A stretch of 64,000 nucleotides of DNA from Antilocapra americana (taxonomy: Eukaryota > Chordata > Mammalia > Artiodactyla > Antilocapridae): contig ML661382.1 in the NCBI GenBank assembly GCA_007570785.1, positions 375,526-439,525 on the forward strand, given 5' to 3'. This document shows positions 1 through 9,874 of this stretch, one piece after another; the first letter of the stretch is position 1; every line of letters starts with the position of its first letter. Made by a program: the position numbers and the translations under genes. The notes below the pieces were generated by a model. That model had not been told where the DNA came from. It ran no database searches and saw only the letters and a list, made by a program, of their open reading frames with translations.

Positions 1-433
1 ACCTAAGTTTTCACTTAGATTTTCTTGTCCCCAGAAAGTCCTGGGTTCTTTGTGCCCAACCTCTCTCTCTGAATCCCTCATCTTTAGGATTCTGTTCATT
101 CAGTGGATGGATTGATCTGCTGGCCAGTTTTAGCTGTGCTTGTCGGGGCCAGTGAGCCCAAGTCCCCAGATGGCTTTGAGCAGTAACTCTGAAGGGCTGG
201 TTGCTGGGATGGGCCTTTGAGGAAGACGCATGTGGTCCGTGGTCATCTCTTTCAGTTTCCCTATAACGTCACCAGGGCCAGGGTAGGCGCCAAGTGGGTG
301 AGTGGGCACATCTGCCTCTCCAAGATTCCAAGCACAGATGGAACAAAGTGGTCAGGGAGGCTTGAGGAGGCCTCCTAATTGTGGGAATCTGAAGTATCAG
401 GTCACAAACCTGGAGTCAAGGCAGAAGGTGTTG
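1..433. other. Unique sequence, nothing recognised
   Basis: No repeat family, exon-like frame or regulatory block is recognisable here. Base composition is balanced and the sequence carries scattered stops in all frames. Confidence 0.5.
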
Positions 434-570
434 GAAGAAGCTGAGGCCTAAAGAGGGGCAGAGGTTTGCCTCAGGTCCCATGGCCAGCTGGAGGCACAGC
501 TGGGAGTGGCGCTCAGGGGAAAGGCTGGACTCTTTGTCCAGTACTCTTTGCCATCTCCACTATGTTGCCT
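434..570 (-). mobile_element. MIR SINE fragment
   Basis: The strand shown reads as the reverse of a MIR: a 'gaagctgaggcc' core followed by 'agaggggcagaggtttgcc' and a degraded 'cccatggccagctgg' block. MIRs are ancient mammalian tRNA-derived SINEs and this one is heavily diverged. Confidence 0.65.
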
Positions 571-879
571 CTACTATTTGTGTAATTCCTTCTTGAGGTG
601 GAGAAGGAGCAGACTAAGAGAGTAAGTGGAGGGATGAGGGGGTGAAATGATGGTGGAGGGGATACACAGAGACAGTGTGGGACCCCCAAGTAACCAAGGA
701 TGTTGGGTATATGTGTGCATGTATGTGTGTAGGGAGTGGCCTCAAAAACATATTTCTATGATGTCACTGTGTCTCCCAAGGGGACCCTGGGACAGCTATC
801 TATCCGTCCCTATTGTCTTGATTAGATCTTCATCTTTTTACCTGGGACTCTGACACCTGCCTCCTTAAGGGTCTCCAGC
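571..879. other. Unique sequence with a short TG-rich patch
   Basis: No family is recognised. A short TG-rich run at about 710-732 (gtgtgcatgtatgtgtgtag) produces a chance 68-residue frame. Confidence 0.45.
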
Positions 880-975
880 AGCAATTTCACCACTTTTAAC
901 CCATCCCCTACATCATGTTTAGAGTTATCTTTTTAAAACAACTTCCACTCAGGTCATCCTTGTTTATAAACTCTT

Positions 976-1990
976 GTATCAGTTAGCTGTTGCTGCCTAA
1001 CAAACTATCCCCAAACATAGTGGCTTAAGACAATCATGGTTTTATTTAGCTTGCTGTTTTTCAGTCACTCAGTCATGTCTAACTCTTTGTGATCCCATGG
1101 ACTGCAGCATGCTAGGCTTCCCTGTCCTTCACTATCTCCCAGAGTTTGCTCAAACTCATGTCCACTGAGTCAATGATGCCATCCAACCATCTCATCCTTT
1201 GTTGCCCCCTTCTCTTCCTTCCTTCAATCTTTCCTAGCATCAGAGTCTTTGCCAATGAGTCAACTCTTCACATCAAGTGGCCAAAGTATTGGAGCTTCAG
1301 CTTTAGCATCAGTGCTTTCAATGAATATTCAGGGTTGATTTCCTTTAGGATGGACTGGTTGGATCTCCTTGCTGTCCAAGGGACTCTCAAGAGTCTTCTC
1401 CAGCACCACAGTTTGAAAACATCAATTCTTTGATGCTCAGCCTTCTTTATGGTCCAATTCTCACATTCATACTTGATTACTGGAAGAACCATAGCTTTGA
1501 CTGTATGGATCTTTGTCAACAGAGTGATGCCTCTGCTTTTTAGTGTGCTGTCTAGCTTATGTTTCTCTTATTCAGTTGGGTGGTGGTTCTGGTCTGGGCC
1601 AGATGGGCTGATCTGAGCTCTCTGATGTGTCTGCTACCAGGTTCGCTGGTGGCTGCACAATCTAAAATGGTCTCACTAATATGTCTGTTGCTGGCAACCT
1701 GTCAGTTAGTTTGGGTTCGGCTCAGCTGGCATACCCTGTTTCTTCTCCATGTGGCCCCTCAGACTTGTTTCCATGGTGGACTCTGGATTCTAAGAAAAGC
1801 AAGAGGGCAAGTCCCAATATTTGAGCACTTCTTGCGTCTGCTTTACATACCTGCTTGCATCACCTTTTCTAGATTCTTTCTCACCAAAGCAAGTCACTTG
1901 ACCATGCCCAGATGCAATGGGGAGCTTGGGGTAGAGAAACAGACTTCACCTCTTTATGGAAAGGGCCAAAGTGTCATCTTTTTTGCAGAC
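976..1990 (-). mobile_element. MLT1-like MaLR LTR, split by BovB
   Basis: The left end reads 'atcagttagctgttgctg' and 'agtggcttaagacaatcatgg'. In reverse this is the 'ttaagccactaag...tgttac...agc' 3' end of ERVL-MaLR LTRs. The remainder follows the BovB insertion at 1558-1990 ('aaaatggtctcactaatatgtctg', 'aagcaagtcacttgacc', 'agacttcacctctttatgga'). It is an old solo LTR without internal genes. A 155-residue frame inside it has no homology I recognise. The exact MLT1 subfamily cannot be named by eye. Confidence 0.6.
1058..1556 (-). mobile_element. BovB LINE 3'-end fragment
   Basis: Reverse-oriented BovB 3' end: 'cagtcactcagtcatgtct' at its 3' terminus, then the 'gactgcagcatgctaggctt' and 'ggatggactggttggatct' blocks, ending near 'gctgtctag'. 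The 83-residue minus-strand frame at 1268-1519 shows residual BovB ORF2 C-terminal sequence (WRRLLRVPWTARRSNQSILK). The copy is 5'-truncated and inactive, and it lies within the MLT1-like LTR. Confidence 0.85.
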
Positions 1991-2397
1991 TACAACCTTG
2001 CTCAATTCCCAGTGTCTTTGGGATAAAACCCAGAATCTTTAGCTCGCACCTTATGCCCTCCCTGATCTGTTTCCAAATTGCCTTCCCATGACGTACCCCA
2101 TGCAAATCTCATGTTGCAGTTATTCCAGTGTCTTACTGTTTTTAGAGCATCTTTCCTCTGCTCAGCCTTTGCCCATGCTGTTCCCTTTGTCTGTGATGTC
2201 TTTTCCATTACCTACCCCCATGCACCCCTGCCTCATGCCCAGTCATTCTTCATGGTCCAGCTCCAGAATTGCCTTTTCTAGAAACTTTTCCTGCTTCATC
2301 TCTGTCTGAAATCTTCCTCTCATGCAGATCTCAGAACCCTTGCTTGCATCTCTGTGGCAGCATGTCCTTCCTCTTGTCTGGAGTTTAAGCTGTGCCC

Positions 2398-2610
2398 ACG
2401 GCTGGTAGAGTGGGGCCCTGGGGTCAGGCTGTCCAGGTTGGAATCCCAGCTTCTTCACTTACTGTGTGACTTGTGATGACACTTTACTTCTCTATGTTTC
2501 AGTTTCCTCTTTTATAAGATAGGGGAAATAATAGTGGTCCTGACTTCATAAGGCTGTTTTACAGATCCACTGAAGCTCATGTGAAATGCTTGGCAGGGTG
2601 AGCACGTGAG
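2398..2610 (+). mobile_element. MIR SINE fragment
   Basis: Forward MIR with 'ttggaatcccagcttcttcacttactgtgtgactt', 'tttcagtttcctctttta' and a 'gaaatgcttggcag' tail. It retains tRNA-derived, core and 3' sections. Confidence 0.8.
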
Positions 2611-2839
2611 CATTTTGTGAACAGAGACTCTGTTGGTTAAATCTCTCCCCTTCACCCAGCACATGACTTGACAAAGAGCAGGTTGAGGAGATCCTAGCAA
2701 TCATATTTGTGAATTGATATCTCCTCCAAATAACAAAGGTCCCTGCAGATGCAGTAGACATAGAGCTTGCCTGCATTTTGGCTTTTCTGTGGCACTTTTT
2801 CGTATGGGACAAGGTTTAGCTGGGCCTACAGCCAGCCCT

Positions 2840-3195
2840 GAAGTGGATGCTAATAATATCATTATATGCTAAATAATTAACTGTCATTTAAATATTCATA
2901 TGTTGTTGGGGGCAAGGCCTTTTATCAGCATCTGGGGATGTGTCGGCAGAGGAAGGAGATGAATGTCAGCAAGGCTGACTTTGCCTGTGAAGGGCGACCC
3001 AGGGTCCAGAGAGAGTTGTTGGAGTGGCCACTAGGCAGTCAGCTAATATATAACTGCAATATCCCCATGTGATAAACTGCAATTTCATAAATGCTTGATG
3101 CCTATGAGCAAGCCTGAAACAATATTGGAAGCATTAATTTCATTTGACTAATGTTTATCTATATTTTATTCTGTTCCATCTTTAAAGAAGTCCCT
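2840..3195. promoter_or_regulatory. Candidate conserved non-coding block
   Basis: AT-rich, repeat-free sequence with many homeodomain-like words: 'aataatatcattatatgc', 'aaataattaactgtcattt', 'gctaatatataactgcaat', 'aagcattaatttcatttg'. It separates a MIR-bearing segment from a GC-rich one. It has no coding potential. A regulatory role is inferred from composition only. Confidence 0.3.
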
Positions 3196-3540
3196 CTTCC
3201 TTTCCTGCTAAGGGAGTGGGGCCGGGGCCTGCAGATGGGCTAGAGGGGCAGAGGTTCTTACCTGTTCTGAACCTGAAGCTGCAGGTACAGCCATGGGGCT
3301 TGTGTGGTGATTGTCTCTGAGCCTTGGAGCCCTGCCTGGGTGGGGGGGGATGGTTCTGCTTCTGCCTGTTTGGAGGATGAGCGCAGGCTCTCTACTGGGG
3401 TCAGGGGAAAGAGTGTGGGCATCTAGGTCCTGGCCAGGCGGGCTGAAGCCATTTGTTTCTGCTAGGGGTGGTCCTAGAGGGTTCCTTGCAGGGAGAGATT
3501 TGGGAAGGCAGGAACCATGACAAGGCAATTATCCCACTGT
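3196..3540. other. GC-rich unique sequence
   Basis: GC-rich sequence with overlapping short frames on both strands and no splice or family signal I could recognise. Nothing is assigned. Confidence 0.4.
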
Positions 3541-3655
3541 GGGTAAGGGAGAAGAAAGAGGAGAAAAGGAGAGAAAGGAAGTTGAAGAAGATCAAAAGGT
3601 TGGAGAAAGATTAAGAGGAGAAGGAAGAAGAGGAAAGATAAGAAACAGATGAGGG
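3541..3655 (+). repeat. Purine-rich (GA/GAA) tract
   Basis: About 115 bases are almost purely A and G (gagaagaaagaggagaaaag, gaggagaaggaagaagagga). This is a degenerate polypurine tract rather than a clean microsatellite. Confidence 0.75.
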
Positions 3656-3710
3656 ATCCTGAAGGGCCTAGTGATAGGATGAGCTGGCTACCCTGGAAGG
3701 AAGGAGACAG

Positions 3711-3876
3711 CCTGGAGTGGTGATTAAGAGCAGGGGTTCTAGAATCAGACAGTCCTGGGCTTGAATTCTGGCTGTGCCTCTAATTATATACATGACTTTG
3801 GGGAAGGTACTCACTATTTACAAATCGTAGCCTCCTGTTTATAAAAATGGGAAAAATACTAGTACTGAACTGGCAT
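3711..3876 (+). mobile_element. MIR SINE, near full length
   Basis: Forward MIR: 'gtggtgattaagagcaggg' head, 'tcctgggcttgaattctgg', 'tgactttggggaaggtac', 'cctgtttataaaaatggg' and 'aatactagtactgaac'. It abuts the MLT1 LTR on its right. Confidence 0.85.
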
Positions 3877-4427
3877 ATCAGTTGTCTATTTCTGCACAGA
3901 TTCTAGCAAATCCCACAAATGTAGTGTCATTAAATAACACATGTTTCTCAGTTTCTGTGTGTCAGGGGTTTTGGCATGGCTTAATTGGAATGTCTTCTGA
4001 GGGTCTCATAGGCTACAATCAATGTGTGAGTGAAATGTTTTCTCATCTGGAGGCTTGACTGGGGAAGAGTCTGCTTCCAAGCTCACTCACATTGTTGGCT
4101 GGAATTCACTTCCTTGCTGTTGTAGGACTGGAGGCCTTGACTCCTTTCTGGTTGTCTGCTGGGTGGCTGTCAGCTCTTGGATGTGGCCCCAGCTCCTTTT
4201 CACATGGTCACCTACTTCATCAAGCCTGCAGGGAGAGACTCTGTCTCCAGCCTGCAAAAGTAGTCTTATACAGGTCTTCCTCAACTTATGGTGGGGTTAT
4301 ATCCTGATAAACCCATCATAAGTTGAAAATTCCTTAAGATGAAAATGTGTTTAACAAACCTAACCTACTGGACATCATAGCTTAGCCTAGTCTACCTTAA
4401 ACATGCTCAGAACATTTCCATTAACCT

Positions 4428-4437
4428 ACAGTTGGGC
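4428..4437 (+). repeat. Target-site duplication copy 1 (acagttgggc)
   Basis: First of three copies of 'acagttgggc'; the others are at 5087-5096 and 5324-5333. Copies 1 and 2 bracket the BovB fragment. Confidence 0.85.
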
Positions 4438-5086
4438 ATCCAGTCCCATCACTTCATGGCAAATAGATGGGGAAATAATGGAAAGTCAGAGACTATTTTT
4501 GGGGCTTCAAAATCATTGCAGATGGTGACTGCAGCCATGAAATTAAAAGATACTTGCTCCTTGGAAGAAAAGCTATGACAAACCTAGACAGCATATTAAA
4601 AAGCAGAGACATTACTTTACCAACAAAGGTCCATCTGGTCAAAGCTATGGTTTTTCCAGTAGTCATGTGTGGATGTGAGAGTTGGACTGTAAAGAAAGCT
4701 AAGTGCTGAAGAATTGATGCTTTTGAACTATGGTGTTGGGGAAGACTCTTGAGAATCCTTTGGACAGCAAGGAGATCAAACCAGTCAATCCTAACAGAAA
4801 TCAGTCCTGAATATTCATTGGAAAGATTAATGCTGAAGCTGAAACTCCAATACTTTGGCCACCTGATATGAAGAACTGACTCATTGGAAAAGACCCTGAT
4901 GCTGGGAAAGATTGAAGGCAAGAGGAGAAGGGGACAACAGAAGATGAGATGGTTGGATGGCATCACCAACATGATGGACATGAGTTTGAATAGGCCCTGG
5001 GGGTTGGTATTGGACAAGGAAGCCTGGAGTGCTGCAGTCCAAGGGGTCATAAAGAGTCAGACATGACTGAGCGATTGAACTGACTG
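4438..5086 (+). mobile_element. BovB LINE 3' fragment, sense
   Basis: Sense BovB running from 'atccagtcccatcacttcatgg' region through 'gcagatggtgactgcagcca', 'agcagagacattactttacc' and 'ggtgttggggaagactctt' to the 3' terminus 'gagcgattgaactgactg'. It covers the C-terminal ORF2 region and the 3' end; stops and frameshifts break the frame. It is 5'-truncated, as is usual for L1/RTE-type insertions, and flanked by perfect 10-bp TSDs. Confidence 0.9.
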
Positions 5087-5099
5087 ACAGTTGGGCAAA

Positions 5100-5323
5100 G
5101 GGCTTTCCTGGTTGTGCTAGTGGTGAAGAACCCTCCTGCCAAAGCAGGAGACATAAGAGATACAGGTTCGATTCCTGGGTCAGGAAGATCCCCCTGGAGG
5201 AGAGCATGGCAACCAACTCCAGTATTCTTGCCTGGAGAATCCCATGAACAGAGGAACCTGAGAGGCTACAGTCCATAGTGTCTCAAAGAGTTGGACACGA
5301 CGGAAGCGAATTAGCATGCATGC
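5100..5323 (+). mobile_element. Bov-tA SINE, full length
   Basis: tRNA-derived head 'gggctttcctggttgtgcta', B-box-like 'ggttcgattcctgg', then the BovB-derived tail 'aactccagtattcttgcctgg'. It is flanked by 'acagttgggcaaa' at 5087-5099 and 5324-5336, a 13-bp TSD that reuses the BovB target. It presumably depended on BovB machinery for mobilisation, as known for this family. Confidence 0.9.
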
Positions 5324-5829
5324 ACAGTTGGGCAAAAGCATCTAACATAAAGCCTATTTTACAGCAAAGTATTAAATATCTTGGAATTTACTGAATACTG
5401 TACTGAAAATGAAAAAGAGAATGTCAGGGTACAGACATAGGTGTATTAATTGTTTACCCTTCTGACTGTGTGACTGACCAGAAGCTGCAGCTCACCGTCA
5501 CTGGCCAGCATCAAGAGGGAGTAATGTAACACATGTTGTCACCCTGGGGAAAGATCAGAATCCAAACTTTGAAGTAAAAATTCTACTGAATTTGTATTTC
5601 TTTCATGTCTTTGTAAAGTCAGATAATCATGAGTCCAATCATCGTGAGCTGAGGACTGTCTGTATAATGTGATGTAACCATAGGAATGACATTGCAGCAT
5701 CTTTGCCAGATTCTGTCAGTTCGAAGCAAGTCACAGCTGCTCACACATATGTGGGAAGGGATTGCATGAGGGCAGTCCCCAGGAGGTGGGGCTCACCTTT
5801 GAGTCTGTCCACCATACCTGACAATGACT

Positions 5830-6045
5830 GCCTCTGCTCAGTGCCAGACACTGTTCTAAGTCCTTTACTCTTCTGATCTTCTGAACAACCCCGTGATGTG
5901 CTATGATTATCATTATAATTACGATGAAGAAATGGCAGCACAAGAGGTTAAGTTGCAGCTATATATTTAGTAGCAGGTAGAGTTTGCATGTGAATCATGT
6001 ACTCGGGATTCAGGCTCCAGACTCTTAGCTGCTGTGAGATCCAGT
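5830..6045 (-). mobile_element. MIR SINE
   Basis: Reverse MIR: 'gtgccagacactgttctaag', 'aagaggttaagttgcag' and 'caggctccagactcttagc'. All three MIR sections are present. Confidence 0.8.
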
Positions 6046-6349
6046 CTTGCAGGGCTGCTTGTGAAGATGTTGAGTACAAGCCCTGGTACAAAGCCTAATA
6101 AATTTTACCTCAAAATAACTCCTTGCTGGGTCGGCTTCCTTTGGCAGCCTCTGCTTACACTGTACCCACATGGAGGTCAGATCTGCAAAAACTTCATATT
6201 CCCAGAATAACTCAACCCAAGTTCCAGAGTACAGGACACAAAATGGGGAGATGGAGAGATGTCATCTCTTTGTGACATCTCTTTCACCTGAAACACTCCT
6301 AGCCTAAAGCTATTGATCTCTTGGGCTTCAGCTTAAAAGTCACCGATTT
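6046..6349. other. Unique sequence, nothing recognised
   Basis: Short stretch between a MIR and an LTR, containing an 'aataaa' in 'gcctaataaattttacc' with no gene context. No feature is assigned. Confidence 0.4.
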
Positions 6350-6804
6350 CCTCTTGTTGCTGTACTGAGTTACCACAAATTAAGTAGCTTAAACTACACA
6401 GATTTATTATTTTACACTCTCACGGGTCAGAAATCTGAGATGGGTCTCACTGTTCCGTAATCAAGATGTTGAAAAGGCTGTGTTTCCTTCTGGAGGATCT
6501 AGGGAGAATCTTTTTTTATGCTTACATTTTCCAGTTTCTAGAGGGCACCTGCCTTCCTTGGCTTGTGGTCCCTCCCTCTTCAAAGTCAGTCCAGTCTTTC
6601 TCACATTCCATCACTGTGACGTTGACGCTTCTTCTGCCTCTTGATTCCACTTTTAAGGATCCTTGTGACTATGCCAGGCTCTCCCAGATAACATATAATA
6701 ATCTTCCTACTTTAAAGTCAGCTGATTTACAAAATTATTTCCATCTGCAACCAAAGTTCCCCATTTGCCATATAACATATTCACAGTTTCAGGGGTAACA
6801 ACAT
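6350..6804 (-). mobile_element. MLT1-type MaLR LTR
   Basis: Reverse MLT1: 'tgagttaccacaaattaag', 'agcttaaactacacagattta', 'ctgtgtttccttctggagg', 'ccttgtgactatgccagg' and 'acatattcacagtttcagggg'. The 110-residue plus frame at 6466-6798 lies entirely in the LTR and is chance. Confidence 0.75.
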
Positions 6805-7490
6805 TGTTATGCACTGAACATTTGGGTCACCACCCCCTCCAATTTGTATGTTGGCTTCCATTTCCCTGTGCTTCTGTGTGATGGTATTCAGAGTAGATTT
6901 AGAGGTAGAGCCTTTAAAAATTTTTTATTTATTTATTTATTTTTGGCTGTATTGTGGCTTTGTTGCTGTGTGCAAGTAAGCTTTCTCTGGTTGGGATGAG
7001 CAAGGCTACTCTCTATTTGCAGTGCATGGGCTTCTCATTGTGGTAGCTTCTCTTGTTGCAGAGCATGGGCACCTGGGTGAGTGGGCTCAGTAGTTGTGGC
7101 GCAGGGGCTCAGATGCCCCATACCAGGGATCGAATCCATGTCCCCTGCTTGGCAAGTGGATTCTTAACCACTGGGCCACCAGAGAAGTTGAAGTTGGAGC
7201 CTTTGAGAGGTAGTCACTATTAGATAAGGTCGTGAGGGTGGAGCCCTCATGAATGGGATTAGTCCCCTAATAGAAAAGACTCTGAGGAGCTCGCTTGGCC
7301 CTTCTGCCAAGTGAAAACACAGTGACATCACAGCAGTCTACAAAGCAGGAAGAGGGTCCCCATCAGACCATGACTCTGCCAGACCTTGACCTTAGACTTT
7401 CTAGCCTTCAGAACTGAGAAATATATTTTTGTTGTATAAGCCACTCATTTTATGATAATTTGTTATAGCAGTCCTCCTCTGCCCACTACA
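6805..7490 (+). mobile_element. MaLR-type LTR, split by a CHR SINE
   Basis: Starts 'tgttatgcactgaacatttg' and continues with 'ggtcgtgagggtggagccct', 'catgaatgggattagtccc' and 'agaactgagaaatatattt', ending 'ttataagccactca'-type sequence and 'ttgttatagcag'. The gap at 6916-7196 is a reverse SINE. It is a solo LTR in the opposite orientation to its left neighbour. Confidence 0.7.
6916..7196 (-). mobile_element. CHR-type tRNA SINE
   Basis: Reverse cetartiodactyl SINE: an ATTT run, 'ttggctgtattgtggctttg', 'gcatgggcttctcattgtgg', then the head 'ccaccagagaagtt'. It is flanked by 'gagccttt' at 6908-6915 and 7197-7204, giving an 8-bp TSD inside the MaLR LTR. Confidence 0.85.
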
Positions 7491-7687
7491 CTTCCATGGG
7501 GATCTGGGTTTGGGTGCTGTGTCTGGTGCTCTTGCGACAACTTTCACTTCTCCATCACCTCCCATAGCCTTCTTCCAAGTGTATCAAATGCATCGGCCCT
7601 TAGGGGCCAGGAGATAATGTAAAGGAATTCTCTGAGTGTAAGATAATTAGGTGTGATGGCAAAGTAAAACCGGTTTCCAGTTGAAGA

Positions 7688-7817
7688 AAAATATTTTTTA
7701 AGTCTACTCAATTTGTTCCAATTCTGCTTCTGTTTTATGTTCTCAGAGCAGAGTTTGAACCCACACCCCCTGTACTGGAAGGTGAAGTCTCAACCACTGA
7801 ACCACCAGGGAAGTCCC
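7688..7817 (-). mobile_element. tRNA-headed SINE (CHR-type), short
   Basis: Reverse head 'ctcaaccactgaaccaccag' and 'ggaagtcccc' with a T-rich left tail. Near-matching flanks (cagttga / caattga) suggest a TSD. Confidence 0.7.
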
Positions 7818-8499
7818 CAATTGAGAATCTTTGAAACGCTGTGCTGACTACCTAAAACCTTCCGCCTGCAGACTGTCCTGTTTGACAATGAGCACCCCAT
7901 GATCAGGCCTGGGTTCAGGGAGGCTAGCACTGCAGTGAGAGAAGAGGGATGGCCCTGGGCACCTCCCTCAGGAAAGGCTCTCCTTCCTCTGTGTTGAAGT
8001 AACCTGTCTGGCTGGTGTATGGCACCCACCCTGGGCTCTCTGAGCCCGGTGAGTGGACAGGATGCAACTCGCACGCTGTCCATGGTCCTGTCCCCAGGGC
8101 TTCATAGAGTGTGTGACCCATGGTATAAATGCGGACTAGATATTTGTTAAATCTGTAACTGAATGAAATCCACTGCCTTCTCACTTACTCTATACCTCAT
8201 TCAGGGATATGTGACCTCGTTCCAAAGAGCTCAGCTTCTCTTGACAGGCACTGGCCGTGGCCAGAGGCACTGTGCGTGTGTCTGTGCGCGCGTGCATCAA
8301 TCACAGGCGTCCGTGACTTGGAACCCAAGGTCTTTTCACCTTTGTGGGAAATCACCATGACCTGTGACCAAAAGGCCAGGGCCAGGGGCTGGCACACAGA
8401 GGGGGCTCCAGCCTGCCCTTGCTGCTGTCCCAGCTGCTCCCGTCTTGCTCTCTCCTCCCCCCATCCCCTCACGTTCGAGATTCCCCTGAGGTCGGGCCT
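7818..8499. other. Unique sequence, nothing recognised
   Basis: No repeat family identified. A short CpG-containing patch near 8275-8295 reads 'gtctgtgcgcgcgtgcatc'. Several overlapping frames of 65-97 residues have no recognisable domain. Confidence 0.4.
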
Positions 8500-8880
8500 G
8501 GTGTAATTACAGGGTATCTGCTGCCTCCCTATAAATCTAATAGACTTTTTGGCCTTGTCAGATTAAAACTTACCTATCAACCCGCCGCAGTCCTCTACAT
8601 CTCCCTAAATCTGTACTTGGGAGAGAATTTATGGCCAGGAATTGCATTTTGCAAAATGATTAAAGTTGCCAAACAGCCATAAAAAGTTGCAGGAGGAGAT
8701 ATGGTTTTTTTGAAAGTCTGCTTAATTTATAAGGGGTGGAAGGTTTATTGTCATTTAGAGTCCACAGCGAGGCAGCGATGGAGCGTTCCGTGGCAGCTGT
8801 GCACAGCTGCTCTCGCTTTATGCCTTTTACATGTTTTTAAATTGCCCTGTTTGAATCTGGCCTTCTGCAGCAGCAGAAAC
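8500..8880. promoter_or_regulatory. Candidate conserved non-coding block
   Basis: Repeat-free block beginning 'ggtgtaattacagggtatc' and containing 'aaatctaatagactttttgg', 'gccaggaattgcattttgc', 'aaaatgattaaagttgcc' and 'tcacagctgc'-like E-box words. TAAT cores and an E-box pair resemble developmental enhancers. No frame is convincing. Conservation is inferred. Confidence 0.35.
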
Positions 8881-9211
8881 ACCCCGGTGGCCCTGTTTGC
8901 AGGAGAGAGGCTGGCTCCCCTGCCCTCTGATGCTTAGCTCCACTCATCCCCATTCCCCATCACCCCATCCTGGCTCACTTTCCAGAAGCCTTGCTAGCTG
9001 ATCTTGCTTCATCCCATCCCACAGTCCTCCGCTGCCCCCCTCCCCCTCAAACATTAACAAATACTCGCATGTGTAAAGGCTTTTAAGTTTATAGGCGAAT
9101 TCATGTGTAGTATCTTAGTACTTATCACTCCAGGTTAAACGATTAAACAAGATAAAGCACATAAAGCTTTAAACACATGGCTGCTACCTAGAGAGCTAAT
9201 AAATAGAATTA
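8881..9211. other. Unique sequence, nothing recognised
   Basis: C-rich for about 150 bases, then AT-rich ('taaacgattaaacaagataaag'-type words from 9137). No family is named. Confidence 0.35.
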
Positions 9212-9400
9212 GGGCTTCCATTTACTGACCACTTACCACTTGCCAGGACCTCTGCTCCGAGCTTCACATGCATTAATTCATATAATCTTCCCTGCCACCT
9301 CATGAGGTAGCTGTGAGTTGTCTCTATGTTTAGGAAGCTTAAAGAACTGAAGCCAAGGTCATAGAGTAGGTGCTGAACGAATCTTCACTATTATCTTTAA
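9212..9400 (-). mobile_element. MIR SINE fragment
   Basis: Reverse MIR: 'ttactgaccacttaccactt', 'cattaattcatataatcttc', 'cacctcatgaggtagctg' and a weak 'aagaactgaagccaagg'. Confidence 0.7.
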
Positions 9401-9419
9401 TTCTGATCAGGCAGGACAC

Positions 9420-9640
9420 TTACCTAGTTTTGCTCCCAGCTTGGCACAGAGTAAGTGCTCAATAAATAGAGCAGAATGTAGGCATACATGTGCCAGAGTG
9501 TCTTTATTGCCAGTCTGATCCTGCTGGCCAGGAACACAAAGATTAGAGTTTGTTCATAGTATGTCTGACCTTAGCACCATGCCCATTGCTAGGCCCATGT
9601 AGGTGTTCTTCACATATTTGAAAAATGATGGAATAAATGT
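9420..9640 (+). mobile_element. Two L2 3'-tail fragments
   Basis: 'ttggcacagagtaagtgctc' followed by 'aataaata' at 9450-9470, and 'gctaggcccatgtaggtgtt' with 'gatggaataaatg' at 9590-9640. Both match the L2 3' terminus (gcctggcacatagtaggtgc type). Confidence 0.5.
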
Positions 9641-9790
9641 AATCCTTACCACAACCCCATCAGGAAGGTAATAGGAGTTCCATCTTGCAGAGGAAGACTG
9701 GAAGCTGAGAAGGAGTTTGACACCTACTCAAATCACATTGTTAGTGGCAGAGCCAGAGTTTCAGATTCCAAGTCTGGCAGTTTTTTGTTT
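9640..9790 (-). mobile_element. MIR SINE fragment
   Basis: Reverse MIR core: 'atcttgcagaggaagactgg', 'ttgttagtggcagagccag' and 'gattccaagtctggcag'. Confidence 0.7.
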
Positions 9791-9801
9791 TGTTTTGTTT
9801 T
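9779..9801 (+). repeat. T-rich (TTTTG)n simple repeat
   Basis: 'ttttttgttttgttttg' run directly after a MIR end; four to five degenerate units. Confidence 0.8.
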
Positions 9802-9874
9802 TAACCACAGCCCAGCTGCCCACCTACTAAGCATCTGGGGTAGATTCAGAAAATTTTCTTCTTCCTCATTATCA

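Larger units (their letters stand above)
880..2395 (+). mobile_element. L2 LINE fragment, split by an LTR
   Basis: Two pieces of one L2 copy. The left piece (880-975) has the 'agttatctttttaaaac...caggtcatcc' block that precedes 'cactcccctgc' in L2. The right piece (1991-2395) continues with 'ataaaacccagaatcttta', 'ccctgatctg', 'cctttgcccatgctgttccc' and further 3' L2 sequence. The order is collinear on the plus strand, so the MLT1-like LTR at 976-1990 entered this L2 later. It is non-coding; the frames called across it are chance. Confidence 0.65.
4271..5662. mobile_element. Tigger-like (TcMar) DNA transposon, non-autonomous
   Basis: Imperfect terminal inverted repeats: the left end starts 'caggtcttcctcaacttatgg' region and the right end finishes 'gtgagctgaggactgtctg'. 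Both are flanked by the TA dinucleotide typical of Tc1/mariner targets (4269-4270 and 5663-5664). Internal words include 'taacctactggacatcatag' and 'cttagcctagtctacctta'. No transposase frame is present. The exact MER/Tigger name is uncertain. It is interrupted at 'acagttgggc' by BovB and then by Bov-tA. Confidence 0.7.
3877..5822 (-). mobile_element. MLT1 LTR split by a Tigger-like transposon
   Basis: The left arm (3877-4268) reads as the reverse of an MLT1 3' end: 'agttgtctatttctgcac', 'gggtctcataggctacaatc', 'ggaggcttgactggggaag'. The right arm (5665-5822) supplies the matching 5' part: 'gaagcaagtcacagctgctc', 'gggaagggattgcatgaggg', 'ccaggaggtgggg'. The two arms form one LTR in the correct order with a DNA transposon between them. 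It is non-coding. Confidence 0.75.

Noticed and set aside
5100..5170. tRNA-like A/B box sequence (also at other SINE heads)
   Set aside because: These are SINE heads with BovB-type or CHR-type bodies, not functional tRNA genes; no acceptor stem is preserved.
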